A DNA stretch of 64,000 bases from Actinomadura rayongensis (GTDB lineage: Bacteria; Actinomycetota; Actinomycetes; Streptosporangiales; Streptosporangiaceae): contig NZ_WUTW01000002.1 in the NCBI RefSeq assembly GCF_009831215.1, forward strand, positions 806,001 to 870,000, in the 5' to 3' direction. A model generated the notes under the pieces. It was not told where the DNA came from. It searched no databases and saw nothing but the letters and a program-made list of their open reading frames with translations. Shown piece after piece: positions 1-8,454 of this stretch (positions are counted from its first letter, which is position 1; every line of letters starts with the position of its first letter). Both the position numbers and the translations under genes were made by a program.

Positions 1-2
1 CG

Positions 3-236
3 TGCCGCCAGATGACGCCGGGGTCGGCGTTCATCAAGCAGCTCACCACCGGCGACGAGACGCCCGGCGCGACGAAGTACGCCACGTGGTACTCGCCGGC
101 CGACGGCGTGATCAACCCGTACAAGAGCACCAAGCTCGACGGCGCGACCAACAACGAGATCCCGAACCAGACGCACATGGGCTTCCTGAAGGACACGTCC
201 GTGCTGACGAGCATCGCCGCGTTCCTCGGCTCCTGA
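3..236 (+). CDS. Secreted triacylglycerol lipase, C-terminal fragment (gene starts before the window)
   Basis: This is the last 77 residues of an open frame entering from the left edge. The first readable residues are CRQMTPGSAF, followed by GDETPGATKYATWYSPADGVINP and a late THMGFL block. This matches the C-terminal third of actinobacterial class 2-type secreted lipases, where the Asp of S(A/C)DxVINP and the His near the end supply the acid and base of the Ser-Asp-His triad (family knowledge). The nucleophile serine lies outside the window. The frame ends at a TGA 32 bp before the stop of the convergent acyl-CoA dehydrogenase. Confidence 0.75.
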   Translation, partial: CRQMTPGSAFIKQLTTGDETPGATKYATWYSPADGVINPYKSTKLDGATNNEIPNQTHMGFLKDTSVLTSIAAFLGS

Positions 237-267
237 GGCCGGTGTGGCGCGCCGCCGGGCCGTCCCG

Positions 268-1488
268 TCAGCGCGCCACGCCGTACCTGCCCAGTTCGAG
301 GCGCGCGACGACGCCCCGGTGGACCTCGTCGGGGCCGTCGGCGAGGCGGAGCGCCCGCGCGACCGTCCACGCGGCGGCGAGCGGGTAGTCGTCGGACAGG
401 CCCGCGCCGCCGTGCATCTGCATCGCCATGTCCACGACCTGCTGCGCCATCAGCGGGACGGCGACCTTGATCTGCGACACCTGCGACAGCGCGCCGAGGA
501 TGCCCTGCGTGTCCAGCAGCCAGGCGGTGTAGAGGACGAGCAGCCGCGCCTGGTCGATCGCGATGCGCGCGTCGGCGATGCGCTCGCGGTTGCCGCCGAG
601 GTTCACCAGCGGTTTGCGGAACGCGACCCGCTCGGCGCCCCGGCGGCACGCGGCCTCCAGCGCGGCCTCGGCGAGCCCGATCAGCCGCATGCAGTGGTGG
701 ACGCGGCCCGGGCCGAGCCGGTTCTGCCCGATCTCGAAGCCCTGGCCCGGCGCGCCGACCAGCGCGGACGCGGGCAGCCGCACATTGTCGAACCGCACGA
801 CGCCGTGGCCTGACGGCTCGTCGTAGCGGCCCATGACGGGCAGCATCCGCTCCACGGTGACGCCGTCCGCGCGGCGCGGGACGGCCACGATCGAATGCTG
901 CCGGTGCCGGTGCGCGTCGGGGTCGGTGAGGCCCATGAAGAGAAGGACCTCGCAGCGCGGGTGGCCGGCGCCGGTGCTGAACCACTTGCGGCCGTTGAGG
1001 ACGACCTCGTCGCCGTCCAGGACGGCGGTCGCCTCGACGTTCGTGGGGTCGGACGAGGCGACGTCCGGCTCGGTCATGCAGAACGCGGAGCGGATCTCGC
1101 CGTCCAGCAGCGGGCGCAGCCAGCGCTCCTTCTGCTCCTTCGTTCCGTAGTGGTAGAGCACCTCCATGTTCCCGGTGTCGGGGGCGTTGCAGTTGAAGAC
1201 CTCGGCGGCGATGAAGGAGCGTCCCATCAGCTCGGCGACGGGCGCGTACTCGCTGACCGTCAGGCCCGCGCCCTCCCGCTCGTCCGGGAGGAAGAGGTTC
1301 CACAGGCCCGCCGCGCGCGCCGCCGCCTTCAGCTCCTCGATCACCGGCAGGACGCGCCACCGCTCGGGCTCGGGGAGGGCGAGCAGTTCGCGTAGATAGT
1401 CCTCTTCGACGGGCGCGATGCGCTCGGCGATGAAGGCGCGGACGCGCTCGGTGTAGTCGCGGGCCCTGTCCGACGGGGTGAAGTCCAT
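268..1488 (-). CDS. Acyl-CoA dehydrogenase
   Basis: A 406-residue flavoprotein predicted to oxidise acyl-CoA thioesters to the 2,3-enoyl form in the cytoplasm. Visible family blocks are the middle-domain signature FCMTEPDVASSDPTN (about residues 137-151), GRKWFSTGAG, and the C-terminal QMHGGAGLSDDYPLA segment that contacts FAD. Its length and its ending near YPLAAAWTVARALR fit the 400-410 residue ACAD subfamily. The ATG is preceded at good spacing by AAGGAGGA. It is divergent from a TetR regulator, with a perfect 15-bp palindrome between them, so it is probably the repressed target gene. The acyl substrate cannot be told from sequence. Confidence 0.93.
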   Translation of the reverse strand: MDFTPSDRARDYTERVRAFIAERIAPVEEDYLRELLALPEPERWRVLPVIEELKAAARAAGLWNLFLPDEREGAGLTVSEYAPVAELMGRSFIAAEVFNCNAPDTGNMEVLYHYGTKEQKERWLRPLLDGEIRSAFCMTEPDVASSDPTNVEATAVLDGDEVVLNGRKWFSTGAGHPRCEVLLFMGLTDPDAHRHRQHSIVAVPRRADGVTVERMLPVMGRYDEPSGHGVVRFDNVRLPASALVGAPGQGFEIGQNRLGPGRVHHCMRLIGLAEAALEAACRRGAERVAFRKPLVNLGGNRERIADARIAIDQARLLVLYTAWLLDTQGILGALSQVSQIKVAVPLMAQQVVDMAMQMHGGAGLSDDYPLAAAWTVARALRLADGPDEVHRGVVARLELGRYGVAR

Positions 1489-1503
1489 GCCGGGTCCTCC
1501 TTA

Positions 1504-1518
1504 TTGAGCAATGCTCAA
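1504..1518. promoter_or_regulatory. TetR-type operator between acyl-CoA dehydrogenase and its regulator
   Basis: The sequence TTGAGCAATGCTCAA is a perfect inverted repeat with 7-bp arms and a 1-bp centre. It begins one base upstream of the dehydrogenase Shine-Dalgarno and 18 bp before the GTG of the TetR gene. Such short perfect palindromes between a fatty-acid gene and a divergent TetR gene are the usual autoregulated operator layout. Binding is inferred. Confidence 0.75.
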
Positions 1519-1535
1519 CACGATAGCCTGGACGG

Positions 1536-2183
1536 GTGACACGACGTCGGCTGACCGCCGCGGAACGCCGCCGCCAGCTCGTCGGGATCGGCCTGACGAT
1601 GCTGGTCGAGCGGCCCATCCACGAACTGTCGCTGGACGACGTCGCGGCCGAGGCCGGCATCTCGCGCGGCCTGCTGTTCCACTACTTCCCGACCAAGGAC
1701 GCCTTCTACGTCGCCGTCCTGGAGAGCGCGGCGCGGCGGCTCGTCCGCCAGACCGCGCCCGACCCCGATCTTCCGCCCGCGCAGCAGCTCCGCCAGTCGC
1801 TGGACGCGTTCCTGGCGTTCGTGGAGCGGCGCCGCGAGCCGTACCTCGCGCTGATCCGGGGCGCGGCGGGCGGCGCGGAGCACGTCGTGCGCGTCCACGA
1901 CGACACGCGGGCGGCGCTCACCGACCAGGTCCACGCCGTCCTCGGGCCGGACGCGGCGGGCGACGCGCGGGTCCGGCTGATCGTGTCCGGCTGGTTCGGG
2001 CTGGTCGAGGACACGGCGCTGACCTGGGCGAAGGACCGTCCGCTCCCGCGCGCGGACCTGCTGGAGCTGCTGGCCGGGTCGCTGGCCGCCCTGCTGCGCA
2101 CGGCCGCGCCCGACCTCGCCGTGGACGCGCTGCTCGACCCTCAGGACAGGATCGGGACGAGCCCCGCCGCGAACACCACGTAG
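1536..2183 (+). CDS. TetR/AcrR family transcriptional regulator
   Basis: A 215-residue protein with an N-terminal helix-turn-helix (about residues 10-55; LSLDDVAAEAGISRGLLFHYFPTKDAFY is the TetR signature) and a helical ligand domain. The start is a GTG just downstream of the palindromic operator. It probably represses itself and the divergent acyl-CoA dehydrogenase and responds to an acyl-CoA, as is common for TetR regulators of beta-oxidation; the ligand is inferred. Its last 43 bp overlap the 3' end of the convergent exchanger gene. The C-terminal tail DPQDRIGTSPAANTT lies in that overlap and looks like read-on sequence. Confidence 0.9.
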   Translation: MTRRRLTAAERRRQLVGIGLTMLVERPIHELSLDDVAAEAGISRGLLFHYFPTKDAFYVAVLESAARRLVRQTAPDPDLPPAQQLRQSLDAFLAFVERRREPYLALIRGAAGGAEHVVRVHDDTRAALTDQVHAVLGPDAAGDARVRLIVSGWFGLVEDTALTWAKDRPLPRADLLELLAGSLAALLRTAAPDLAVDALLDPQDRIGTSPAANTT

Positions 2184-3349
2184 AACAGGCCCGCGACGGC
2201 CAGCCGCGCCGGGGTCAGCCGGTGCGCGCGCAGCGTCGCGAGCAGGTAGACGATCGCGGCGGCCGTGACCAGGCCCGACCACGCGAGCGCGGTGTCGAAC
2301 TCCCACTTCGTGAACAGCAGGCCGAGCCCGGACGGGACGGTCGCCTGGATCATCATCGCGCCCGAGATGTTCGCCAGCGCCAGCTTGGTCTTGCCCTGCC
2401 GCACCCAGATGATCGCGTTCATGATCTCGGGCAGCTCGGTGGCGATCGGGGACAGCAGCAGCGCCGTCACGGCGGCGGGCAGGCCGATCATCGGGCCGAT
2501 CGCGTCGAGCTGGTGCACGAAGAGCTGGGACGCGACGAAGATGACGGCGAGCGTCACGAGCGTCTGCGCCACGACGGCCCACGTCGTCGGGGCCGCGCGG
2601 CGCGGCTGGAAGCGCAGCGGTTCGAGGTCGCCGTGCTCGTCGTCGCCGCCCGGCTCGCCGTGGCCGCGCATCTCGCGCCAGAAGTACACGGCGTAGGTGG
2701 CGAAGAAGAGCAGGCCGAGCCAGGGCTTGAAGGCGAACGCGACGAGGCCGAGCGTCACCTTCACGACGAACACCGCGAGGAACCAGCGCTGGTCACCCGC
2801 GAGCCGCGCCGCGTCCCCCGGCCCGGTCAGCACGTCGCTCTCCCCCGCCCCCGCGTCCGCGTCCGCCCGCGCCCGCCGCTCGGCGTCCGAACCGGCGGCC
2901 GGGTCGGCGTGCCGACCGGCGTCCGGCCCGGCGTCCGGCCCGACGTCCGGGCCGACGTCCGAGCCGACGTCCGAGCCGACGTCCGGCCCGGTGTGCCGAC
3001 CGGCGGTCGAGTCGGCGCGCGGGCCGGCCATCGAGTGGGCGCGCAGGGTGCGGCGGCGGAGAAGCAGGGCGGTGCCCGTCACCGCGTAGGCGACGGTCGC
3101 GAGGGCGAGGGGGCCGCCCATCGCGGCGCCGACGCCGATGTCCTTGGCCTCGGCCGTCCCGCCCGTGGTCACCGCGACGAGCGTCACGACGGACTCGGGC
3201 AGCGCCGTCCCGAACGCGGCCAGGATCGTCCCGACCGCCATCTTCCCGACGTCGAGCCGCTGCCCCAGCCATTCCACGGCGTTGACGAACCACTCGCACG
3301 ACAGGTAGATCACGATCGCGCACACGATCAACAGGACGAAGTGCAGCAC
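2141..3349 (-). CDS. Sodium/calcium exchanger family (CaCA) membrane protein with an Asp-rich cytoplasmic loop
   Basis: A 402-residue integral membrane protein with two inverted alpha-repeats typical of the CaCA superfamily: AAFGTALPESVVTLVAV (about residues 44-60) and SPIATELPEIMNAIIW (about 285-300), each with the ion-binding acidic residue. About ten hydrophobic segments are visible. The two halves are joined by a long hydrophilic loop (about residues 105-170) with GPDV/GSDV/GPDA repeats encoded by a 12-bp tandem repeat. Known CaCA regulators bind calcium in this loop, so the Asp-rich repeat may do so, but that is inference. The GTG start follows GAGGTGAGGAC. The transported ion is not certain. 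Confidence 0.85.
   Translation of the reverse strand: MLHFVLLIVCAIVIYLSCEWFVNAVEWLGQRLDVGKMAVGTILAAFGTALPESVVTLVAVTTGGTAEAKDIGVGAAMGGPLALATVAYAVTGTALLLRRRTLRAHSMAGPRADSTAGRHTGPDVGSDVGSDVGPDVGPDAGPDAGRHADPAAGSDAERRARADADAGAGESDVLTGPGDAARLAGDQRWFLAVFVVKVTLGLVAFAFKPWLGLLFFATYAVYFWREMRGHGEPGGDDEHGDLEPLRFQPRRAAPTTWAVVAQTLVTLAVIFVASQLFVHQLDAIGPMIGLPAAVTALLLSPIATELPEIMNAIIWVRQGKTKLALANISGAMMIQATVPSGLGLLFTKWEFDTALAWSGLVTAAAIVYLLATLRAHRLTPARLAVAGLFYVVFAAGLVPILS
2915..3000. repeat. 12-bp in-frame tandem repeat in the exchanger gene
   Basis: About seven degenerate copies of a 12-bp unit (CCGACGTCCGAG type) encode the (G-P/S-D-V/A)n loop of the exchanger. The period is a multiple of three, so copy number changes would keep the frame. 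Confidence 0.75.
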
Positions 3350-3581
3350 GTCCTCACCTCACGCCTTCCCATGGCCGTCACGGGGGGCGAGGGGGCGGAA
3401 AGGGGATCCGGACGGCCTCGACCCCCGGACGGCGCACAACACCGTCAAGGGATCGAAGGTCTCGTCCACCCGCGTGGCGGGCCCGGCCGCCGGGAACCGC
3501 GGTTCCAGCGTGTCGACGACCGGTTCGCAGGACTACTCCCCTTCGCGAACTGCGTCAACGGTACCGCACGGGCCGCGCGGG

Positions 3582-3842
3582 TCAGGAGGCGCGCGGGTCC
3601 TCGGCGGCGTCGAGCCTGGCCGCCTCCGCGCGCAGCCGCGCGGCGCGCTCCCGCTGGTCCTCGGGGGTCGGGTCGACGGCCGGGACGTCGTCGTCCGCCC
3701 GGATCCCCCGCGTCTCGGCCTTGAGGATGCGCATCGACCGGCCGAGCGCCCGCGCGGTGTCCGGCAGCTTCTTGGACCCGACCAGCAGGACGACCACCAG
3801 GCCGACGATCAGCCAGTGCGCGGGTGAGAATTCCCCGATCAT
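3582..3842 (-). CDS. tatA: Sec-independent translocase protein TatA
   Basis: An 86-residue protein with the TatA layout: a short periplasmic N-terminus (MIGEFSPAHW), one membrane helix (LIVGLVVVLLV), the hinge GSKKLPDTARALGRSMR and an amphipathic helix, then an acidic, alanine-rich tail. With TatB and TatC it forms the twin-arginine export pore. The ATG is chosen because GGAGGGAGGAAC lies just upstream. No tatC is adjacent, so this may be a second, stand-alone copy; many actinomycetes encode more than one TatA. Confidence 0.9.
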   Translation of the reverse strand: MIGEFSPAHWLIVGLVVVLLVGSKKLPDTARALGRSMRILKAETRGIRADDDVPAVDPTPEDQRERAARLRAEAARLDAAEDPRAS

Positions 3843-3925
3843 CGTTCCTCCCTCCGGCCGGGACTCCCCGGCCCCGACCCATCGTCCTCCGCAGGCGCCG
3901 ACGGGCAAGGGCCGGGGGCCGGAAA

Positions 3926-4219
3926 TCAGCCGCCGGCGGACCGGGCGATGATCCGGTCGGCGGTGCGCCGGGCGCCGTTGACGCGCCGCTCCAGCCGCGT
4001 CCGGCGGCGGACCGGCGGACGCGCCGACAGCGTGCGGCGGCCCCGCGCGGCCGACGCCGCCGACGCCGACAGCCGCGCGGCGGCGGTGGCCAGCTCGGCG
4101 AGCCTGGTCTTCTCCTCGGTAGCGGTGGACGCCGTCAGCGCGGCGGTGCAGAGGGCGTCCAGCTCGGCCATCCGGACGCCGAGCAGCAGAGCGAGCCGGT
4201 TCTCGGCCTGGGCGTTCAT
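3926..4219 (-). CDS. Small basic Ala/Arg-rich protein of unknown function
   Basis: A 97-residue frame starting MNAQAENRLALLLGVRMAELDALC. The first 60 residues look like one or two alanine-rich amphipathic helices; the rest is strongly basic (many RR pairs). It lies 83 bp upstream of tatA on the same strand. No domain is recognised. An in-frame ATG 17 codons earlier exists but lacks a ribosome site. It could be a small regulator or nucleic-acid-binding protein; this is a guess. Confidence 0.5.
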   Translation of the reverse strand: MNAQAENRLALLLGVRMAELDALCTAALTASTATEEKTRLAELATAAARLSASAASAARGRRTLSARPPVRRRTRLERRVNGARRTADRIIARSAGG

Positions 4220-4467
4220 GGGGCGCCACACTCCTCGTCTCTCAGCAACGAGAGTCGCCTCCGATCGCATGCGCGCGCAATCGGTTTATCGGTGAGACGC
4301 GGCGCCGCCCGAACGGGTTCGGCGCGCCGGAATCGTCCTCGGCCGCGCATCCGGGGGCCGCACCCTGTCACCGGACGCGTGGCGGCGCGGTTTCCCCGGT
4401 CGATAGCGTCGGTGTGCCACGCCCCCGCCAACCTCCCGATGAGCCGTCTCCCCGCTGGAGTGCCGGA

Positions 4468-5547
4468 ATGCGCCGTGCCCTGGTGTCGCTCACCCTGACC
4501 GTCCTGCTCGTGCCCGCCGCCCCCGCCCTGGCGGACCCGAGCCCCGAACCGTCGCCCACCGATCCAGCCCCGACCCAACCCGCGCCCACCGATCCGGCGT
4601 ACGTGCCCGCCGACGACGGCGGTTCGATCGCCGCCGCCAAGCAGGTGGACGCGCAGACCATCGACCTCACCATCGACACCCCGCTCGTGGACTCGTCCGA
4701 TCCGAAGATCCGGCTGTACACGCCCGCCGGTTGGAGCCGGACGTCCACGGCGGCGTGGCCGATCGTCTACGTGTACGGCGGCGGCCCGGGTTCCTACACC
4801 GAATGGGCAGGGAACAGTGACCTCGCCGCCACGGCCAAGCGGAGCCGCGCGCTCGTCGCGCTGGTCGACGGCGGCAAGGCCCAGGGCTTCACCGACTGGT
4901 ACAACGGCGGCCAGGGCGGCAACCCGCGCTGGGAGACCTTCCACACGCAGGAGGTCATCCAGCTCCTGGAGCGCAACTTCCGCGCGTCCGCTAACCGGGC
5001 CGTCATGGGCATCTCGTCCGGCGGACAGGGAGCCCTCACCTACGCGTCGAGGCATCCCGGGCTGTTCAAGTTCGCCGCCTGCTTCAGCAGCCTGCTCCAC
5101 ATCACGGCGCCCGGCCTGCCGGAGGCGATGATGTTCACCGACTACGCCCGTCCGGAGCCGACCGTCCCCGACCCGCTCGCCAAGTGGGGCAACCCCGCCA
5201 CCGATCGGCGGAACTGGCTCGACCACGACCCGTACGAGCAGGCCGAGGGCCTGCGCGGGACGCGGCTGTTCGTCTCCGCGGGCGACGGCACGCAGGGCCC
5301 GCTCGACGAGGACCTCGGGAAGCTGATCGAGAAGAACGGCCTCAACGGGCTCCAGATCTACACCGAGGGCGCCGTCAGCGAGGCGCTCGTCGCGACCACC
5401 ACGGCGGACTTCCTCGACCGCCTCGGGAAGCTCGGGATCCCCGTCACGACCGACCTCTACGGCCCCGGCTTCCACCAGTGGAAGTACTGGAACCGCGAGT
5501 ACAAGAAGGCCTGGCCGCTGATCATGGAGGCGATCGGGGCGGCCTAG
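4468..5547 (+). CDS. Secreted antigen 85/esterase D-like alpha/beta hydrolase
   Basis: A 359-residue exported enzyme. A Sec signal peptide (MRRALVSLTLTVLLVPAAPALA, cut after ALA) is followed by a Pro/Asp-rich low-complexity stretch (residues 24-45) and then a catalytic domain resembling the esterase/mycolyltransferase (antigen 85) group. The nucleophile is Ser183 in GISSG; the late GFHQWKYW block supplies the base. The start at MRRAL is preferred over an upstream in-frame ATG because the signal peptide begins there. The family acylates or hydrolyses lipids and esters outside the cell. Substrate is unknown. Confidence 0.8.
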   Translation: MRRALVSLTLTVLLVPAAPALADPSPEPSPTDPAPTQPAPTDPAYVPADDGGSIAAAKQVDAQTIDLTIDTPLVDSSDPKIRLYTPAGWSRTSTAAWPIVYVYGGGPGSYTEWAGNSDLAATAKRSRALVALVDGGKAQGFTDWYNGGQGGNPRWETFHTQEVIQLLERNFRASANRAVMGISSGGQGALTYASRHPGLFKFAACFSSLLHITAPGLPEAMMFTDYARPEPTVPDPLAKWGNPATDRRNWLDHDPYEQAEGLRGTRLFVSAGDGTQGPLDEDLGKLIEKNGLNGLQIYTEGAVSEALVATTTADFLDRLGKLGIPVTTDLYGPGFHQWKYWNREYKKAWPLIMEAIGAA

Positions 5548-6113
5548 GCGTGCGCGGCGATCGCGGGCAGCAGGTCGCGCAGCGTCTGGCCCTGGCCGGG
5601 CTCGCCGATGGCGTTCATCTTCCAGCCCGTCCCGTGCCGGTAGAGCCGCGCCATGACGAGCGCGGTGTGCGGGCCGCCGCCGGTCAGCTCGAACCGGGCC
5701 AGCTCGGCGCCGGACGTCTCGTCCACGAGCCGGCAGTAGGCGTTGTTGACCTGGTCGAACGTCTGGCCGCTGAACGAGCTGACCACGAACACCAGCGAGC
5801 CGACGTTCGGCGGGACGGCGCCGAGGTCCACGATGACCGACTCGTCGTCCCCGTCGCCCGCGCCCGTCAGGTTGTCGCCGGTGTGCCGCACCGCGCCCTC
5901 GTTGCTCGCGAGCTTGCCGAAGTAGACGACGTCGGCGACCTGGCCGTCGGCGAACAGCGCGCAGGACGCGTCCAGGTCGATGTCCTGCTCGCGCTTGCCG
6001 AACAGGCCCTTCTTCGGGAGCGCATCCCAGCCGAGGCCCATCCGGACGCGGGTGAGCGTGCCCCCCGGCTTCTCCAGGGAGATCCGCTGACCCTTCACCA
6101 ATGACACCGACAC
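5544..6113 (-). CDS. terD: TerD family calcium-binding stress protein
   Basis: A 189-residue single-domain TerD protein, the usual length. Conserved blocks are LVKGQRISLEK, VRMGLGWD, DIDLDASC, DVVYFGKL, GDNLTGAGDGDDE and VFVVSSFSGQTFDQV; the acidic residues in DIDLDAS and GDGDDE are those that bind calcium in studied TerD proteins. Members are linked to tellurite and phage resistance and to development in actinomycetes. It starts with GTG. Its stop overlaps that of the convergent esterase by four bases. It is divergent from a BlaI regulator, and the BlaI-like operator lies 17 bp upstream of its start, so it may share that control. Confidence 0.93.
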   Translation of the reverse strand: MSVSLVKGQRISLEKPGGTLTRVRMGLGWDALPKKGLFGKREQDIDLDASCALFADGQVADVVYFGKLASNEGAVRHTGDNLTGAGDGDDESVIVDLGAVPPNVGSLVFVVSSFSGQTFDQVNNAYCRLVDETSGAELARFELTGGGPHTALVMARLYRHGTGWKMNAIGEPGQGQTLRDLLPAIAAHA

Positions 6114-6129
6114 GACAGGCCCCCTTCGA

Positions 6130-6147
6130 CTACTACATTTGTAGCAG
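6130..6147. promoter_or_regulatory. BlaI/MecI-type operator
   Basis: An imperfect palindrome built on CTACA-TT-TGTAG, extended to CTACTACATTTGTAGCAG. BlaI/MecI/CopY repressors bind TACTACA-n2-TGTAGTA-like dyads, and a blaI-like gene starts 68 bp to the right. The site sits between terD and this regulator and could control both. Confidence 0.75.
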
Positions 6148-6214
6148 GGAGCCTACCGGGACGCCCCGGCGTTACGCTCGGACAAGGCATCCATCACCGG
6201 AGAGGGACGGTTCC

Positions 6215-6565
6215 GTGGCACGACGACCGCTCGGGCAGCTCGAAGCCGAGGTGCTCGCCGCGCTGGCGGCTGCCGACGCGCCGCTGTCGGCCGGCGACCT
6301 GCGCGGCCGGCTCGCCGGGGATCCGGCGCACACGACCGTCAACACGATCCTGTCCCGGCTGCACGCCAAGGGCATGGTCACCCGCGAGCGCGCCGGGCGC
6401 CAGTTCGTGTACCGGCTCACCGTGGACGAGTCCCGGCTCGTCGCGCACCGCATGCACCGCCACCTGCGGCACGCCAGCGACCCGCACGGCGTGCTCGGCC
6501 AGTTCCTCCAGGAGCTGAGCCCGGACCAGGAACAGGTGCTGCGCGACCTTCTCAACGAGCAGTGA
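6215..6565 (+). CDS. blaI: BlaI/MecI/CopY family repressor
   Basis: A 116-residue winged-helix repressor (LGQLEAEVLAALAAADAPLSAGDLRGRL ... TTVNTILSRLHAKGMVTRERAGR). The C-terminal helix ending SPDQEQVLRDLLNEQ is the dimerisation and proteolysis region. The GTG start is chosen by family alignment and by the GAGAGGGAC sequence before it; upstream in-frame codons run through the operator. It overlaps the next gene by the GTGA arrangement and is translationally coupled to a membrane M56 peptidase, the classical BlaI-BlaR partner layout. Confidence 0.92.
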   Translation: MARRPLGQLEAEVLAALAAADAPLSAGDLRGRLAGDPAHTTVNTILSRLHAKGMVTRERAGRQFVYRLTVDESRLVAHRMHRHLRHASDPHGVLGQFLQELSPDQEQVLRDLLNEQ

Positions 6566-7428
6566 GCGTCTTCGGCCTGCTCCCGGCCGCGCTGACGCTC
6601 GCGCTCGCCGTCGCGCTCGGGCTGCTCCGGCCGCCGCTGCACCCGCGCTGGTCGGCGCGGCTGCTGGCGCTCGTCGCGGCGACGACCGCCACGGCCGCCG
6701 CCGGGACGGCCCTGTTCATCGCCGTCAACTACGCCGCCGGGCTCGACCCCGCCGCGGCCGAGTGGCTGCCCGAGTGGGCGCTGTTCGGGGACGACGCGCC
6801 CGTCCCGGCCTGGCTCGGCGTGCCCGCCGCCGTCCTGACGGCGTTCAACCTCGCCGCGACCGCGCGGCTCGCGGCGCGCTGGCGCGGCGACGTCCGGGCG
6901 GCGCGGCGCGCGGCCGTGCTCGACACCGGCGACCTCGTCGCGATGGCCGTGCCGGGACGCGACGGCGGCGTGCTCGTGTCGCGCGGCCTGCTCACCGCGC
7001 TCACCCCCGACCAGCTCCGGGTGGTGTTCGAGCACGAGGCGTCCCATCTGCGGCACCGGCACCACCGCCACCTCGCCGTGGGCGCGCTCGCCGCCGCGAC
7101 GCTGCCGCCGCTGCGCCCGCTGAACCGGCGGCTGCGGTTCGCGGTGGAGCGCTGGGCGGACGAGGACGCCGCCGAGCGCCTCGCCGACCGCGCCCTCGTC
7201 GCCCGGACGATCGCGCACGTCGCGCTGAACCGCACCGCGCGGCCGGGGCCGCTGCCGGGGTTCGCCGACGGGCCGGTCGTGGAGCGCGTCCGGGCGCTGC
7301 TCGCCGACCCGCCGCGCAAGAACCCGATCACCGGGCCCGTCGCGCTCGCCGGGACGGGCGTGACGACGAGCGGGCTCGCGTCCCTCGCGCTCCAGCTCGA
7401 CCAGGCGCTGATCTTCGTCCTGCACTGA
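6562..7428 (+). CDS. M56 (BlaR1/MecR1-like) membrane zinc metallopeptidase
   Basis: A 288-residue membrane protein with several helices (about residues 5-22, 35-58, 85-105 and a last one near the C-terminus) and the zinc motif HEASH at residues 158-162 within VFEHEASHLRHRHHRH. In the family, ligand sensing triggers cleavage of the BlaI repressor made by the gene just upstream, whose stop overlaps this GTG start. Unlike staphylococcal BlaR1 there is no C-terminal penicillin-binding sensor domain, so the trigger is probably not a covalently bound beta-lactam. This short form is common in actinobacteria. Confidence 0.9.
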   Translation: MSVFGLLPAALTLALAVALGLLRPPLHPRWSARLLALVAATTATAAAGTALFIAVNYAAGLDPAAAEWLPEWALFGDDAPVPAWLGVPAAVLTAFNLAATARLAARWRGDVRAARRAAVLDTGDLVAMAVPGRDGGVLVSRGLLTALTPDQLRVVFEHEASHLRHRHHRHLAVGALAAATLPPLRPLNRRLRFAVERWADEDAAERLADRALVARTIAHVALNRTARPGPLPGFADGPVVERVRALLADPPRKNPITGPVALAGTGVTTSGLASLALQLDQALIFVLH

Positions 7429-7458
7429 AACCCCGCCCGGCCCCCGGTGTGGTCCACA

Positions 7459-8454
7459 ATGGGGCGCGTGATTGTGGACATGGCGATCTACCACGACGGA
7501 AAGCGCCGCGACATCGAGGGTGACATCAGCGACGCCTTCGACCACGCCCGCAAGGACGGCGCGGACTGCTTCGTGTGGATCGGCCTGCACGAGCCCACCG
7601 AGGACGAGTTCTCCCTCATCGAGGACGAACTGCGCCTCCATCCGCTCGCGGTCGAGGACGCCATTACCGCGCACCAGCGGCCGAAGCTCGAACGGTACGA
7701 CGACACGCTGTTCGTCGTGCTGAAGACGCTGCGGTACGTGGACGCGACGTCCGACATCGAGGTCGGCGAGATCATGCTGTTCCTCGGGCGGGATTTCGTG
7801 GTGACCGTCCGGCACGGGGAAGGGAATCCGCTGCGTCCGATCCGCAAGCGGGTCGAGGCGGACACGGCGATGCTGAAGGTCGGTCCGGCCGCCGTTCTCT
7901 ATGCCGTGTGCGACGAGGTCGTGGACCATTACGGCGTCGTCGCGCACGAGGTCGAGGTGGACATCATCGAGCTCGAACGGGCCGTCTTCCGCTCGATGAG
8001 CAAGCCCGCCGACACCGACGTCACCGAGAGCATCTACCGGCTGAAGCGCGAGGTCCTGGAGTTCCGCGCCGCCGAGGACCCGCTGGTCCCGGTGATGCAG
8101 GAGATCGTGAAGGGGCGCGTCGCGGAGCTGGACGGGACGCAGAACTATTTCCGCGACGTCCTGGACCACCTGCTGCGGATCGACGGCCAGGTGGACGCGC
8201 ACAACGAACTGCTCAACAGCGTCCTGACCGCGCATCTGGCCCTGCTCGGCAAGCAGCAGAACGACGACATGCGCAAGATCTCGTCGTGGGCGGCCATCAT
8301 CGCGGTGCCGACGGCCATCGCCGGGATCTACGGGATGAACTTCGTCCACATGCCGGAGCTGAAATGGCGGCTCGGATATCCGCTCGCCTTGTCTGCGATG
8401 GTCGTCGCCATTCTCGCCGTGTATTACAAACTGCGAAAGAGCGGCTGGCTCTGA
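7459..8454 (+). CDS. corA: CorA-like Mg2+ transporter
   Basis: A 331-residue protein with the CorA plan: a large soluble N-terminal alpha/beta domain (IGLHEPTEDEF, HPLAVEDAITAHQRPKLE), a long helix, and two C-terminal membrane helices separated by the YGMNF selectivity motif, ending in a basic tail (YYKLRKSGWL). It forms a pentameric Mg2+/divalent cation channel. Start choice is open: the ATG used here, or a GTG three codons later giving VIVDMAIYHDG, which matches many homologues. Its 3' end overlaps the convergent beta-lactamase-like gene by 31 bp. Confidence 0.93.
   Translation: MGRVIVDMAIYHDGKRRDIEGDISDAFDHARKDGADCFVWIGLHEPTEDEFSLIEDELRLHPLAVEDAITAHQRPKLERYDDTLFVVLKTLRYVDATSDIEVGEIMLFLGRDFVVTVRHGEGNPLRPIRKRVEADTAMLKVGPAAVLYAVCDEVVDHYGVVAHEVEVDIIELERAVFRSMSKPADTDVTESIYRLKREVLEFRAAEDPLVPVMQEIVKGRVAELDGTQNYFRDVLDHLLRIDGQVDAHNELLNSVLTAHLALLGKQQNDDMRKISSWAAIIAVPTAIAGIYGMNFVHMPELKWRLGYPLALSAMVVAILAVYYKLRKSGWL

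Noticed and set aside
3824..4498. A plus-strand frame across tatA and the esterase promoter
   Set aside because: It is an Arg/Gly-rich antisense shadow; tatA on the other strand explains the region.
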